From: Paracoccaceae bacterium
GTDB taxonomy: Bacteria; Pseudomonadota; Alphaproteobacteria; Rhodobacterales; Rhodobacteraceae
Direction of reading: 5' to 3'
NCBI GenBank assembly: GCA_007131945.1
Contig: SLPP01000014.1
Location: 1-16,197, forward strand
DNA length: 16,197 nt
The notes under the pieces were generated by a model. That model was not told the origin of the DNA, ran no database searches, and saw only the letters and a program-made list of their open reading frames with translations. Made by a program: the position numbers and the translations under genes. Positions 1 to 7,139 of this stretch are shown one piece after another. Each line of letters starts with the position of its first letter. Positions within the stretch are counted from its first letter, which is position 1.

Positions 1-103
1 AACCCTTTCTCAGCCCATCGAGCCAATGCCCCTTGACCTCGCTGCCTGAGAACCCGAACCTTCACATGCCCGGAGCACGACGCCAGGGAATTTCCACACC
101 ATT

Positions 104-155
104 CGCCACACAACCTTAGCCGCCCTCAACCAGACCTGTGTCGTGTAGTGTGGCG
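104..155. repeat. 8-bp inverted repeat, arms 104-111 and 148-155
   Basis: CGCCACAC at 104-111 is perfectly complementary to GTGTGGCG at 148-155, with 36 nt between the arms. The right arm touches the first GTATGGCA direct repeat. With such a long loop it is more likely a protein-binding or recombination-type dyad, or chance, than a terminator. Confidence 0.35.
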
Positions 156-184
156 TATGGCAGGTGTATGGCAAGCGTATGGCA
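155..184. repeat. Three GTATGGCA direct repeats at 11-bp spacing
   Basis: GTATGGCA occurs at 155-162, 166-173 and 177-184, each copy starting exactly 11 bp after the last, about one turn of the helix. The 3-nt spacers differ (GGT, AGC). Equal phasing places all copies on one face of the DNA, as in small iteron or operator arrays and recombinase arm sites. No protein for it can be named from the sequence. Confidence 0.45.
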
Positions 185-287
185 GTTCGCCGCCTTTTCG
201 CCCGCTCGAGGCTGCCATCGAGACTCTCCGGGTCGATCGCAGGCGGCGGCTAGCCGGTGCCGGGAAACCCAGAGACCCGCCGAATCG

Positions 288-324
288 ACGGAAGCGCGCG
301 CCGATACGGGGGATCGGCTTCCGT
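288..324. other. Bulged hairpin downstream of the AhpD-like gene
   Basis: ACGGAAG (288-294) pairs with CTTCCGT (318-324), and CCGAT (301-305) pairs with ATCGG (313-317). This leaves a 7-nt loop and a 6-nt bulge on the left arm. It lies about 80 nt beyond the stop codon of the leftward gene at 407-766 and has no T-tract on either side, so it is at best a weak transcription or processing signal. Confidence 0.25.
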
Positions 325-406
325 ACCGACGCCGGTCGGCTCTTCGCCATGTGCTTTTCGCCGTCCAGCCATTTCGGGTGGCGGCTGACCGGCAGAATGC
401 CGTTCT

Positions 407-766
407 TCAGCCCCTTGAGGCAGCGAACTGGTCCCAGCAGTCGAGCGCCTTGCCGGCATACATGACCGCCGGTCCGCCGCCCATCTGTATCGCCATGGCG
501 AGCACGTCGCCGAGTTCCTCGCGCGTCGCACCGGCGCGCATCAGGGCATCGACGTGAAAGGCAATGCAGGCTTCGCAGCGCACGGCAACGGCGATGCCGA
601 GGGCCACGAATTCCTTTTCCTTCACGCCCAGTGCGCCCTGCTCCTTCACCGCCTTCGACAGGCCGCCAAAGCCCTTCATGGCGTCGGGAATCGCCTTGGC
701 GAGCGTGCGGCTTCGTTCGCGGGTCTGCGCGATATAGTCGGCGTAATCCATCATCTGCCTCGTCAT
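407..766 (-). CDS. Carboxymuconolactone decarboxylase / AhpD-like family protein
   Basis: Predicted 119-residue cytosolic protein of the CMD/AhpD all-helical fold. With the ATG at 766, the AhpD-type signature is visible: Glu52, then CEAC (Cys64, Cys67) and His71, the E-x11-C-x2-C-x3-H spacing of the peroxidase-type active site. A later MGGGPAVMYAGKALDCWDQF segment is typical of short alkylhydroperoxidase-like members of this family. Family members reduce peroxides through the two cysteines with a thiol donor, or act as decarboxylases; the CxxC favours a redox role, but the substrate is unknown. The start is uncertain. A GTG at 790 adds 8 residues. The ATG at 766 has a weak GGACAGG upstream. 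The ATG at 754 has GAGGC just upstream and would give MMDYADY. It lies about 200 nt downstream of gyrA on the same strand, and I see no strong promoter between them. Confidence 0.88.
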   Translation of the reverse strand: MTRQMMDYADYIAQTRERSRTLAKAIPDAMKGFGGLSKAVKEQGALGVKEKEFVALGIAVAVRCEACIAFHVDALMRAGATREELGDVLAMAIQMGGGPAVMYAGKALDCWDQFAASRG

Positions 767-965
767 CTGCGTTGCCTGTCCGCGCCTCACATGGCGGCGC
801 GGCGGCTTTCCATGATCTGCGTCAACTGCCGATGATCCGAGTGCCGGCGGTCGGGGGCTCTGGCGTCGAAGTCAGGACCGATCGGAGGACGGCAGCGCCC
901 CGGTGGCGCTTCGGAAGTGGTCGTGCGCATCTTGCGGGAGGCATGTGCCACGCGTTCGGACTCGC

Positions 966-3680
966 TCACCCCTCCTCGGCCTGTTCGGCGATGCGGGCGA
1001 CCGAAACCACCTCCTCGCCGGTGCCGTTGAGGTTGAGGACCTTCACGCCGCCGCCGATACGCGACAGGAAACGGATCCCCTCGACCGGCACGCGGATCGA
1101 CTGGCCGCCCGAGGTGACCAGCATCACCTGATCGGCCATCTCGACCGGGAAGGAGGCCACCAGCGCGCCGCCACGCCGGGCATTGTCGGTCGCGCGCACG
1201 CCCTGGCCGCCGCGCCCGGTCACCCGGTAGTCGTGGCTGGAAGTAAGCTTGCCGAGCCCGCCTGCGGTGATGGTCAGGATCAGGTCCTCGGCCGCCGACA
1301 TCTCGGCATAGCGTTCGGGGGAGAGTTGGCCGATCTCGGCGCCGCTATCCTCGTCTTCGGTCTCGGCATCGGCCTCCTCGGGGGTGCCGGCCATCAGGCG
1401 GCGCAGGCGCAGATAGGCGGCGCGTTCCTCGGGCGTGGCCTCGAAATGGCGGATCACGGCCATCGACACGACACGGTCGCCCTCGGCCAGCTTGATGCCG
1501 CGTACACCCGTGGAATCGCGGCCCTTGAAGACGCGCACGTCGGTCGTGGGAAACCGGATGGCGCGGCCCATGGCGGTCACCAGCATCACGTCGTCGCCCT
1601 CGTCGCAGATGCGGGCGTTGACGAGGCTCACGCTCTCGGGCAGACGCATGGCGATCTTGCCGTTGCGCATGACGTTGGTGAAATCCGACAGCGCGTTGCG
1701 GCGCACGTCGCCCGCCGAAGTGGCGAAGAAGATCTGCAGCTTGTCCCAATCCTCCTCGGGCGCGTCGACGGGCATCAGGGCCGCGACGCTGACGCCAGTG
1801 GCGATCGGCAGGATGTTGATGACGGCCTTGCCGCGCGCGTTGCGGCCCGCCAGCGGCAGGCGCCAGCACTTCAGCTTGTAGACCATCCCGTCGGTGGTGA
1901 AGAATAGAAGGTTCGTGTGCGTGTTGGCGACGAAAAGCGTGGTGACGACGTCGTCCTCCTTTGTTGACATCGAGCTGAGTCCCTTGCCGCCGCGCCGCTG
2001 GGCGCGGAATTCGGCCAGCGGCGTGCGCTTTATGTAGCCGGACTGGGTGATCGTCACCACCATGTCCTCGCGCTCGATCAGGTCCTCGTCCTCCATGTCG
2101 CCGGCCCAGTCGACGATCTCGGTCCGGCGGGGAACGGCGAAGAGGTCGCGCACCTCGCGCAGCTCGGCGGCGATGATCGCCATGATCCGCGCGCGCGAGC
2201 GCAGGATGTCGAGATAGTCTCGGATCCTGGCGGCGAGCTCCTCGAGCTCGTCGGTAACCTCCTTAACACCCATCGCGGTCAGTCGCTGCAGACGCAGATC
2301 GAGGATGGCGCGGGCCTGGATTTCGCTGAGGTTGTAGGTCCCGTCATCGTTCATCGTGTGGCTGGGGTCGTCGATCAGCCGGATATAGGCGGCGATGTCG
2401 GCGGCCGGCCAGCGGCGGGTCATAAGCTTCTCGCGCGCCTCCGCCGGATCGGCCGAGGCGCGGATGGTGGCGACGACCTCGTCGACATTGGAGACCGCGA
2501 CGGCAAGGCCGCAGAGGACATGGCTGCGCTCGCGCGCCTTGTTCAGCTCATACGCGGTACGGCGGGTGACGACTTCCTCGCGGAAGGCGATGAAATGGGT
2601 GAGGAAGTCGCGCAGCGTTAGCTGTTCGGGCCGGCCACCATTGAGCGCCAGCATGTTGCAGCCGAAGGAGGTCTGCATCGGCGTGAAGCGGAAGAGCTGG
2701 TTGAGCACGACGTCGGGCGTCGCGTCGCGCTTTAGTTCGATCACGACGCGCACGCCGACGCGATCCGATTCGTCGGCGACATGGGCGATCCCCTCGATCT
2801 TCTTCTCGCGCACCGCATCGGCGATCTTCTCGACCATCGACGCCTTGTTGACCTGATACGGGATCTCGTCGACGACGATGGCGTAGCGGTCCTTGCGCAG
2901 CTCCTCGACATGGGTGCGGGCGCGGATGATGACCGAGCCGCGCCCCTCCAGATAGGCCTTGCGCGCGCCCGACCGGCCGAGGATCAGCGCTCCGGTGGGA
3001 AAGTCCGGCCCGGGAATGTGCTGCATCAGGTCTTCGCTGGTCAGTTCCGGATCCTCGATCAGCGCCAGCGTCGCGTCCACGACCTCGCCGAGGTTGTGCG
3101 GCGGGATGTTCGTGGCCATGCCGACGGCAATGCCGCCGGCGCCATTGACCAGCATGTTCGGGAAGCGTGCCGGCAGAACCGTGGGCTCGCGGTCCTTGCC
3201 GTCGTAATTGTCCTGGAAATCGACCGTGGCCTTGTCGATATCGGCCAGCAGGTAGTTCGCCGGCCGGTCCATGCGCACCTCGGTATAGCGCATCGCCGCC
3301 GGGTTGTCGCCGTCCATCGAGCCGAAATTGCCCTGCCCGTCCAGGAGCTTGACCGACATCGAGAAGGGCTGCGCCATGCGCACCAGCGCGTCGTAGATGG
3401 CGCTGTCGCCGTGCGGATGGTATTTCCCCATCACATCGCCCACGGGGCGGGCAGACTTGCGATAGGGCTTGTCGTGGGTGTTGCCGGTCTCGTGCATCGC
3501 GTAGAGAATTCGGCGGTGAACCGGCTTGAGCCCGTCGCGCAGGTCGGGAATGGCCCGGGAGACGATCACGCTCATCGCATAGTCGAGATAGGAGGCACGC
3601 ATTTCCGCGGTGATCGAGACGGTCGGCCTCGACGGTTTCTTCGCCTCGGTGTCGTCAGGGTTTTCGGGGGTGTCGTTCAC
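966..3680 (-). CDS. gyrA: DNA gyrase subunit A
   Basis: 904-residue GyrA, the DNA-breaking and rejoining subunit of type II topoisomerase, which introduces negative supercoils as A2B2 with GyrB. The N-terminal half shows [17 protein letters not shown] and the catalytic RY pair at Arg131-Tyr132 (AAMRYTE). The quinolone-resistance region reads [12 protein letters not shown] with Ser93 and Asp97, equivalent to E. coli Ser83 and Asp87, so the susceptible-type residues are present. The GyrA box QRRGGKG at about 561-567 separates it from ParC and marks the DNA-wrapping C-terminal beta-pinwheel. An acidic segment of Glu/Asp/Ala at about 767-782 lies inside the pinwheel. The start is GTG at 3680 with GAGG 5 nt upstream. 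It is transcribed divergently from the uspA-type gene. No gyrB is in the window. Confidence 0.98.
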   Translation of the reverse strand: MNDTPENPDDTEAKKPSRPTVSITAEMRASYLDYAMSVIVSRAIPDLRDGLKPVHRRILYAMHETGNTHDKPYRKSARPVGDVMGKYHPHGDSAIYDALVRMAQPFSMSVKLLDGQGNFGSMDGDNPAAMRYTEVRMDRPANYLLADIDKATVDFQDNYDGKDREPTVLPARFPNMLVNGAGGIAVGMATNIPPHNLGEVVDATLALIEDPELTSEDLMQHIPGPDFPTGALILGRSGARKAYLEGRGSVIIRARTHVEELRKDRYAIVVDEIPYQVNKASMVEKIADAVREKKIEGIAHVADESDRVGVRVVIELKRDATPDVVLNQLFRFTPMQTSFGCNMLALNGGRPEQLTLRDFLTHFIAFREEVVTRRTAYELNKARERSHVLCGLAVAVSNVDEVVATIRASADPAEAREKLMTRRWPAADIAAYIRLIDDPSHTMNDDGTYNLSEIQARAILDLRLQRLTAMGVKEVTDELEELAARIRDYLDILRSRARIMAIIAAELREVRDLFAVPRRTEIVDWAGDMEDEDLIEREDMVVTITQSGYIKRTPLAEFRAQRRGGKGLSSMSTKEDDVVTTLFVANTHTNLLFFTTDGMVYKLKCWRLPLAGRNARGKAVINILPIATGVSVAALMPVDAPEEDWDKLQIFFATSAGDVRRNALSDFTNVMRNGKIAMRLPESVSLVNARICDEGDDVMLVTAMGRAIRFPTTDVRVFKGRDSTGVRGIKLAEGDRVVSMAVIRHFEATPEERAAYLRLRRLMAGTPEEADAETEDEDSGAEIGQLSPERYAEMSAAEDLILTITAGGLGKLTSSHDYRVTGRGGQGVRATDNARRGGALVASFPVEMADQVMLVTSGGQSIRVPVEGIRFLSRIGGGVKVLNLNGTGEEVVSVARIAEQAEEG

Positions 3681-3721
3681 CGGGACCTCGCTGGGAACAT
3701 CCGCAAGATATTGTTACCGCG

Positions 3722-3751
3722 CTTATAGCAAGACCCCACGTGCAGGCGCAA
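3722..3751 (-). promoter_or_regulatory. Candidate gyrA promoter
   Basis: On the minus strand TTGCGC (3751-3746) is followed after 18 nt by TATAAG (3727-3722). The -10 is a 5/6 match to TATAAT; the -35 has only the TTG core. It would start transcription about 35 nt upstream of the GTG at 3680. The same TTGCGC -35 appears before the complex I gene at 12924. Confidence 0.4.
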
Positions 3752-3770
3752 TGGCGCGGCCGCGTCCGGG

Positions 3771-3784
3771 CTGATTTGGGTCAA
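3771..3784 (+). promoter_or_regulatory. FNR/FnrL-type binding site upstream of the stress gene
   Basis: CTGAT-TTGG-GTCAA at 3771-3784 matches the FNR/Anr/FnrL consensus TTGAT-N4-ATCAA except at the outer left base (C for T) and the first base of the right half (G for A). Its centre, 3777.5, lies about 40 bp upstream of the start point predicted by the TGATAC -10 at 3805-3810. That is the classical activating (class II, about -41.5) position. It points to oxygen-limited induction of the uspA-type gene and possibly the genes after it. UspA-type genes are known FNR/FnrL regulon members in related bacteria. The site is seen; the activity is inferred. Confidence 0.6.
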
Positions 3785-3785
3785 T

Positions 3786-3800
3786 GTTCAGTCCGCGAAC
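3786..3800. repeat. GTTC-N7-GAAC dyad in the uspA promoter
   Basis: GTTC at 3786-3789 and GAAC at 3797-3800 form an inverted repeat with a 7-nt centre. It sits immediately after the FNR-type site and across the -35 to -17 region of the proposed promoter, where a repressor could compete with polymerase. The alphaproteobacterial LexA site is a direct repeat (GTTC-N7-GTTC), so this is not a standard LexA box. It may be chance. Confidence 0.3.
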
Positions 3801-3804
3801 TTGC

Positions 3805-3810
3805 TGATAC
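3805..3810 (+). promoter_or_regulatory. Candidate -10 element of the uspA-type gene
   Basis: TGATAC at 3805-3810 is a fair -10 hexamer. It predicts a start near 3817-3819, about 20 nt before the ATG, leaving a short leader that contains AGGAGG. No good -35 is visible at the right spacing, as expected for a promoter that depends on an activator bound at the FNR-type site. Confidence 0.4.
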
Positions 3811-3838
3811 ACTCGCGCAAAATACAGGAGGAAGCCGC

Positions 3839-4240
3839 ATGTATCGAAACATTCTGGTCCCCATCGCCTATGAGAAGGGCCACGACGCTAAGCAGGAACT
3901 CAACGCGGCGCGCAAGCTTGCTGATCCGGGGGCGAAGATCACGCTTCTGCACGTCATGGATCCCGTGCCATTCTTCGCCATCGACTACATGCCCGAGGGC
4001 TATCGGGACGAGTTGACCCGCGCCGTCGAGGCCGATCTGCAGCGGCTCGCGGACACTCTGCAGAACGGCGCCGTCGCCGTGGTCGAGGGCGACGCCCCGC
4101 GCGAGATCATCGACTGGGCCGAGGCGAATCGCGTCGATTGCATCGTTCTGGCCACGCATCGCTCCGACACCTCGCTTTATGGCTCGACGGCCGCGCGGGT
4201 GGTGCGCTATGCGCACTGCGCGGTGCATCTGCTGCGCTGA
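3839..4240 (+). CDS. Universal stress protein, UspA family
   Basis: 133-residue single-domain UspA-fold protein, probably cytosolic. It begins MYRNILVPIAYEKG, the usual first beta strand, and continues with ITLLHVMDPVPFF. Near the end VDCIVLATHRSDTSLYGSTAARVVRYAHCAVHLLR corresponds to the G-x2-G-x9-G(S/T) nucleotide loop of ATP-binding members, though here the first glycine position is a Thr-His-Arg variant. ATP binding is therefore not assured. UspA proteins support survival in stress, starvation or low oxygen, and the exact biochemical role is usually unknown. The start is set by a strong AGGAGG at 3826-3831, 7 nt before the ATG. An FNR-type site and -10 element precede it. argC follows after 24 nt, so read-through is likely. 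Confidence 0.9.
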   Translation: MYRNILVPIAYEKGHDAKQELNAARKLADPGAKITLLHVMDPVPFFAIDYMPEGYRDELTRAVEADLQRLADTLQNGAVAVVEGDAPREIIDWAEANRVDCIVLATHRSDTSLYGSTAARVVRYAHCAVHLLR

Positions 4241-4264
4241 GGCGCGGCGTCACGGGAAACGGAG

Positions 4265-5296
4265 ATGTCGGTGAAACGGGTCGCGATCCTGGGAGCGTCG
4301 GGATACACAGGCGCAGAACTAGTGCGCCTGCTCGCGACCCATCCCGGCTACGAGATCGGAGCGCTTAGCGGGGAGCGTAAGGCGGGTCAGGCGATGGCCT
4401 CGGTCTTTCCGTTCCTGCGACATCTCGATCTGCCGGACCTGACCCGGATCGAGGACCTGAACCTCGCCGGCATCGACCTCGCCTTCTGCGCGCTGCCGCA
4501 TGCCACCAGCCAGACCGTCATCCGCGGGTTGCCGCGCGATCTGAAGATCGTCGATCTCTCCGCAGACTTCCGGTTGCGCGACGCGGCGGCCTACGCGAAA
4601 TGGTACGGCAAGCCGCATGCCGCGCCGGACTTGCAGGAGGAGGCGGTCTACGGCCTGACCGAATTCTACCGCGACGACATCCGCGCGGCGCGACTGGTCG
4701 CGGGCACCGGCTGCAACGCGGCGACGGGGCTCTACGCGCTGCTGCCGCTGGTGATGGCAGGGGTGATCGACAGCGACGAGATCATCCTCGATCTGAAATG
4801 CGGTGTCTCGGGCGCCGGGCGCGCGCTGAAGGAGAACCTGCTGCATACCGAGCTTTCCGAGGGAACGCAGCCCTATGCGGCGGGCAGCACGCATCGGCAT
4901 CTGGGCGAGTTCGACCAGGAGTTGAGCCGCGCCGCCGGCCGCCAGGTGGAAATCCAGTTCACGCCGCATCTTCTGCCAATGAACCGCGGCATCCTGGCGA
5001 CCGCCTGGCTGCGTGGCGAGGCAAGGCGGATACACGAGGTCTTGTCCGAGCGTTACCGGGGCGAGACGTTCCTCGAGGTGCTTCCTTTTGGCACAGTCCC
5101 CTCGACACATGATGTGCGCGGCTCCAATTTCGTGCATATAGGAGTGGTTGGCGATCGGCGCCCGGGACGGGCGATCGTAGTGGCGGTGCTCGACAATCTG
5201 ACCAAGGGGTCGTCAGGGCAGGCGCTGCAGAACGCCAACCTGATGATGGGTTTCTATGAGGCCGCGGGCCTGATGGCGCCGCCGCTCTTTCCGTGA
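4265..5296 (+). CDS. argC: N-acetyl-gamma-glutamyl-phosphate reductase
   Basis: 343-residue ArgC, which reduces N-acetyl-glutamyl-5-phosphate with NADPH to the semialdehyde, the third step of arginine synthesis, in the cytosol. The dinucleotide loop [10 protein letters not shown] lies at residues 10-19. PHATS (78-82) and [10 protein letters not shown] (97-106) are family signatures. The catalytic cysteine is Cys150 in AGTGCNAATG, and HLLPMNRGI follows in the C-terminal domain. Length is normal for the family. The ATG at 4265 directly abuts GGAG (4261-4264), which is too close. The in-frame GTG at 4271 (MKRVAILG) has that GGAG at 6 nt and may be the true start. ccmE begins 7 nt after the stop, so the two are probably co-transcribed despite unrelated functions. 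No other arg genes are in the window. Confidence 0.96.
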   Translation: MSVKRVAILGASGYTGAELVRLLATHPGYEIGALSGERKAGQAMASVFPFLRHLDLPDLTRIEDLNLAGIDLAFCALPHATSQTVIRGLPRDLKIVDLSADFRLRDAAAYAKWYGKPHAAPDLQEEAVYGLTEFYRDDIRAARLVAGTGCNAATGLYALLPLVMAGVIDSDEIILDLKCGVSGAGRALKENLLHTELSEGTQPYAAGSTHRHLGEFDQELSRAAGRQVEIQFTPHLLPMNRGILATAWLRGEARRIHEVLSERYRGETFLEVLPFGTVPSTHDVRGSNFVHIGVVGDRRPGRAIVVAVLDNLTKGSSGQALQNANLMMGFYEAAGLMAPPLFP

Positions 5297-5303
5297 GGGA
5301 GTC

Positions 5304-5792
5304 ATGAAAGGCCTGAAGAAGAAGCGCAGGGTGCAGATCATTCTGGTGGCGGCGGTGTCGCTGACACTGTCGACAGCGCTGATCGGTTACGCGATGCGCG
5401 ACGGGATCAACTTCTTCCGCTCGCCGAGCCAGGTGCTGGCCGACCCGCCGCCGGCGAATGAGGTCTTTCGACTGGGTGGGCTGGTCGAGGCGGGCTCGAT
5501 CCGCCGCGGCCAGGGCGAGGAGGTCTTCTTCCGCGTTACCGACAACTGCTTCACGGTCGAGGCGCGTTTCCGCGGCATCCTGCCCGACCTGTTCGGGGAG
5601 AACGAGGGTACCGTGGCCACCGGCCGATGGGTCGACGGCGTTTTTGAGGCGCACGAGGTGCTGGCCAAGCACGACGAGACCTACATGCCGCGCGAGGTGG
5701 CCGATTCGCTGGTCGCGATGGAAGAGGCGCATGCGGCTGGCGCCGACTGCGCCGAGATGCCGGTTTACGAAGCGTCCGCTCGCGAGTACTGA
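5304..5792 (+). CDS. ccmE: Cytochrome c maturation haem chaperone CcmE
   Basis: 162-residue CcmE (CycJ). It binds haem covalently in the periplasm after CcmABCD loading and hands it to the CcmF/H ligation complex. A basic N-terminus (MKGLKKKRR) precedes one membrane anchor at about residues 10-30; the rest is the periplasmic OB-fold domain. The haem-binding histidine is His123 in LAKHDETYMP, with Tyr127 as the axial-ligand tyrosine (E. coli His130 and Tyr134). Family length is normal. GGGAG lies just before the ATG, 7 nt after argC. The stop at 5790-5792 is followed after 51 nt by the endolysin gene, and ccmF comes only after the lysis pair, so the usual ccm continuity is interrupted. Confidence 0.97.
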   Translation: MKGLKKKRRVQIILVAAVSLTLSTALIGYAMRDGINFFRSPSQVLADPPPANEVFRLGGLVEAGSIRRGQGEEVFFRVTDNCFTVEARFRGILPDLFGENEGTVATGRWVDGVFEAHEVLAKHDETYMPREVADSLVAMEEAHAAGADCAEMPVYEASAREY

Positions 5793-5798
5793 TCTCAA

Positions 5799-5845
5799 CC
5801 TCTCCTTCACATCCTGCCCCGAAACACCATTCGGAGAGGCAGGAT
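5799..5845 (+). promoter_or_regulatory. Alternative RNA stems masking the endolysin start site
   Basis: Stem A: ATCCTGCC (5811-5818) pairs perfectly with GGCAGGAT (5838-5845), and the adjacent CCGAA (5819-5823) pairs with TTCGG (5830-5834). That gives 13 bp with a 6-nt loop and a 3-nt bulge. It locks up the Shine-Dalgarno region and the first two bases of the ATG at 5844. Stem B: CCTCTCC (5799-5805) pairs perfectly with GGAGAGG (5833-5839), again covering the Shine-Dalgarno. The two stems compete for 5833-5834 and 5838-5839. No T-run follows, so this is not a terminator. The pairings are read from the sequence; translational repression is inferred. Confidence 0.6.
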
Positions 5846-6455
5846 GCGAAACCTTCGTCAGCTTGCCGAAGAGATCGTCGCCCGCGAGGGCGGCTTCGTG
5901 GACGATCCCGACGATCCCGGCGGGGCCACGAACTTCGGCGTCACCATCCACACGTTGCGTCGTCTGGGCCTGGACCTGACCGGCGACGGGCAGATCGGCG
6001 TGGACGATGTCCGTGCGCTGACCCGCGAGCAGGCCATCGACATCTTCATCGAGCATTACTGGCGCAAGCCGCGTATCGACGAGCTGCCCGAAGTGCTGCA
6101 CGCCTCGGTCTTCGACATGTATGTCAATGCCGGGGCCAACGCCGTCCGGGTGCTGCAGCGGTTGCTCGTCGAGATGGGCTACGATATCGACGTCGACGGA
6201 ATCATCGGGCCGCAGACGATCCGCGCCGCGCAGGCCGCGGCGCTGGCCGCGCCCGAGCATATCGCAGATGCCTACGGGATCGCGCGGCGCGACTACTACT
6301 ACGCCATCGCCGATGCCCGGCCGGCGAGCCGGAAATACGCGCAGCGTCGGGACGGTGGCAAGGGTGGCTGGATCGCGCGGGCCGAGGAATTCATCAGCGC
6401 GCGTTATCACCTGAGCCTCGCCGAGCATCGGGAAAGGACCGCGGCATGGGGCTGA
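5844..6455 (+). CDS. Endolysin, glycoside hydrolase family 108 (probable GTA lysis protein)
   Basis: 203-residue peptidoglycan hydrolase (N-acetylmuramidase type). The catalytic motif EGGFVDDPDDPGGATNFGVT begins at Glu15, the expected general acid of GH108. A C-terminal peptidoglycan-binding region spans about 95-180 (LLVEMGYDIDVDGIIGPQT and following), as in GH108/PG_binding_3 lysins. There is no signal peptide, so it needs the adjacent holin for export. The ATG at 5844 overlaps a hairpin that also covers GGAGAGG, its likely Shine-Dalgarno. Its 3' end overlaps the holin start by 10 nt, implying coupled translation. In Rhodobacter capsulatus, as I recall it, a holin/endolysin pair outside the main GTA cluster (rcc00555/rcc00556) is needed to release GTA particles; this pair is the likely counterpart. 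A stray phage remnant is the alternative, but the base composition matches the neighbours. Confidence 0.9.
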   Translation: MRNLRQLAEEIVAREGGFVDDPDDPGGATNFGVTIHTLRRLGLDLTGDGQIGVDDVRALTREQAIDIFIEHYWRKPRIDELPEVLHASVFDMYVNAGANAVRVLQRLLVEMGYDIDVDGIIGPQTIRAAQAAALAAPEHIADAYGIARRDYYYAIADARPASRKYAQRRDGGKGGWIARAEEFISARYHLSLAEHRERTAAWG

Positions 6456-6985
6456 TCGCCGGAGGATTGCGCGCGCTCCTTGGCGGCGGTGCCGCAGGGG
6501 CGGTGGCACTGGGCCAAACCGTCGGCAATGTCGCCGAGGTCTTCCGCCCGAACGAAACGCGGCGAATGGAGCTGGGCCACGATGCCTACATGTCGGCGCA
6601 TGCCAGCCACACCGCCGAGTTTACCTACGCGCGGCTGGGCTGGTTCGACAGCTTCGTCAACGGATTGAACCGGCTGCCGCGGCCGATGCTGGCGATCGGC
6701 ACGCTCGGTCTTTTCGTCTACGCGATGGCAGATCCCGAGGGTTTCGCGCGCCGGATGCGGGGCCTCGCCGAGGTGCCCGAGCCGCTCTGGTGGCTTCTCG
6801 GCGCGGTCGTCGCCTTCTATTTCGGCGCTCGCGAGGCACATCACCTGCGCTCGCACAAGCCGGTGAACCGGCCCGCGCCGGCCCGGGAGGAGGCAACACG
6901 CCCGGCGTCAACCAATCCGGCGCTGGAGGACTGGCGTCGACAGACCGAGGCACCGGACGTCAACGCGGTCATGCACGGTCGCTGA
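6446..6985 (+). CDS. Three-segment holin of the GTA-release type
   Basis: 179-residue small membrane protein. Hydrophobic segments lie at about 2-25 (Gly/Ala-rich, weakest), 80-96 (PMLAIGTLGLFVYAMA) and 113-129 (LWWLLGAVVAFYFGA). Between the first and second is a hydrophilic region with HDAYMSAHASHTAEFTYARLGWFDSFVNGLNRLPRP, and the tail is polar and Pro/Glu/Arg-rich. The pattern fits the holin family of three membrane segments described for gene-transfer release (Pfam GTA_holin_3TM, from memory). Holins open the inner membrane at a set time so that endolysin reaches the wall. The start ATG lies 10 nt before the endolysin stop, with AAGGA at 6434-6438 giving a 7-nt spacing. A strong hairpin at 7022-7046 follows. 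Confidence 0.85.
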   Translation: MGLIAGGLRALLGGGAAGAVALGQTVGNVAEVFRPNETRRMELGHDAYMSAHASHTAEFTYARLGWFDSFVNGLNRLPRPMLAIGTLGLFVYAMADPEGFARRMRGLAEVPEPLWWLLGAVVAFYFGAREAHHLRSHKPVNRPAPAREEATRPASTNPALEDWRRQTEAPDVNAVMHGR

Positions 6986-7021
6986 CCCGCCCGGACGGAA
7001 ACGGAACCTGAAACTCACTCT

Positions 7022-7046
7022 CGGCGCCCGGACCCTCCGGGCGCCG
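7022..7046. terminator. Strong stem-loop after the holin gene
   Basis: CGGCGCCCGGA (7022-7032) and TCCGGGCGCCG (7036-7046) form an 11-bp perfect GC-rich stem with a 3-nt CCC loop, 36 nt after the holin stop. No T-tract follows, so as a factor-independent terminator it is incomplete. It may stall polymerase, protect the 3' end of the upstream mRNA, or insulate ccmF from the lysis genes. Confidence 0.5.
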
Positions 7047-7104
7047 GAACCGTTCAGTCCGAAAACCGCGCTGTCCTGACGCAGGTTTTATCGCGGACGG
7101 TGCT

Positions 7105-7132
7105 TTGCCGCCTGCGCAAAGGCCGCTATACC
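7105..7132 (+). promoter_or_regulatory. Candidate ccmF promoter giving a leaderless mRNA
   Basis: TTGCCG (7105-7110) and TATACC (7127-7132) are separated by 16 nt. The predicted start point, about 7 nt after the -10, falls at or next to the ATG at 7140. No Shine-Dalgarno lies upstream of that ATG, which agrees with leaderless translation. A small dyad, CTTTGC (7103-7108) with GCAAAG (7116-7121), overlaps the -35. Confidence 0.4.
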
Positions 7133-7139
7133 TCGATCC

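Larger units (their letters stand above)
1..406. other. Left-edge region without a recognisable gene
   Basis: No reading frame on either strand resembles a protein I recognise. The open frames are short, overlap each other on both strands, lack convincing Shine-Dalgarno sequences, and have the Arg/Pro/Ser-rich composition of random GC-rich frames. The stretch contains three direct GTATGGCA repeats, an 8-bp inverted repeat and a bulged hairpin, listed separately. The first 150 bases look less GC-rich than the genes to the right. It could be plain intergenic sequence, a gene remnant, or the flank of something lying left of the window; nothing here decides between these. Confidence 0.5.

Noticed and set aside
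894..910. AGCGCC/GGCGCT hairpin downstream of gyrA
   Set aside because: The stem is 6 bp with a 5-nt loop and no T-tract in the gyrA direction; such hairpins are common by chance at this GC content.
787..969. 60-codon leftward frame starting with a GTG that overlaps the gyrA stop
   Set aside because: The product has no recognisable features, is rich in Arg/Pro/Ser, and would overlap the possible start of the AhpD-like gene. The frame is most likely chance in GC-rich sequence.
5844..6985. Endolysin and holin as part of an integrated prophage
   Set aside because: No integrase, repressor, capsid or tail gene and no attachment-site repeats are present, base composition matches the neighbours, and the flanking ccm genes are intact. 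A stand-alone lysis module fits better.
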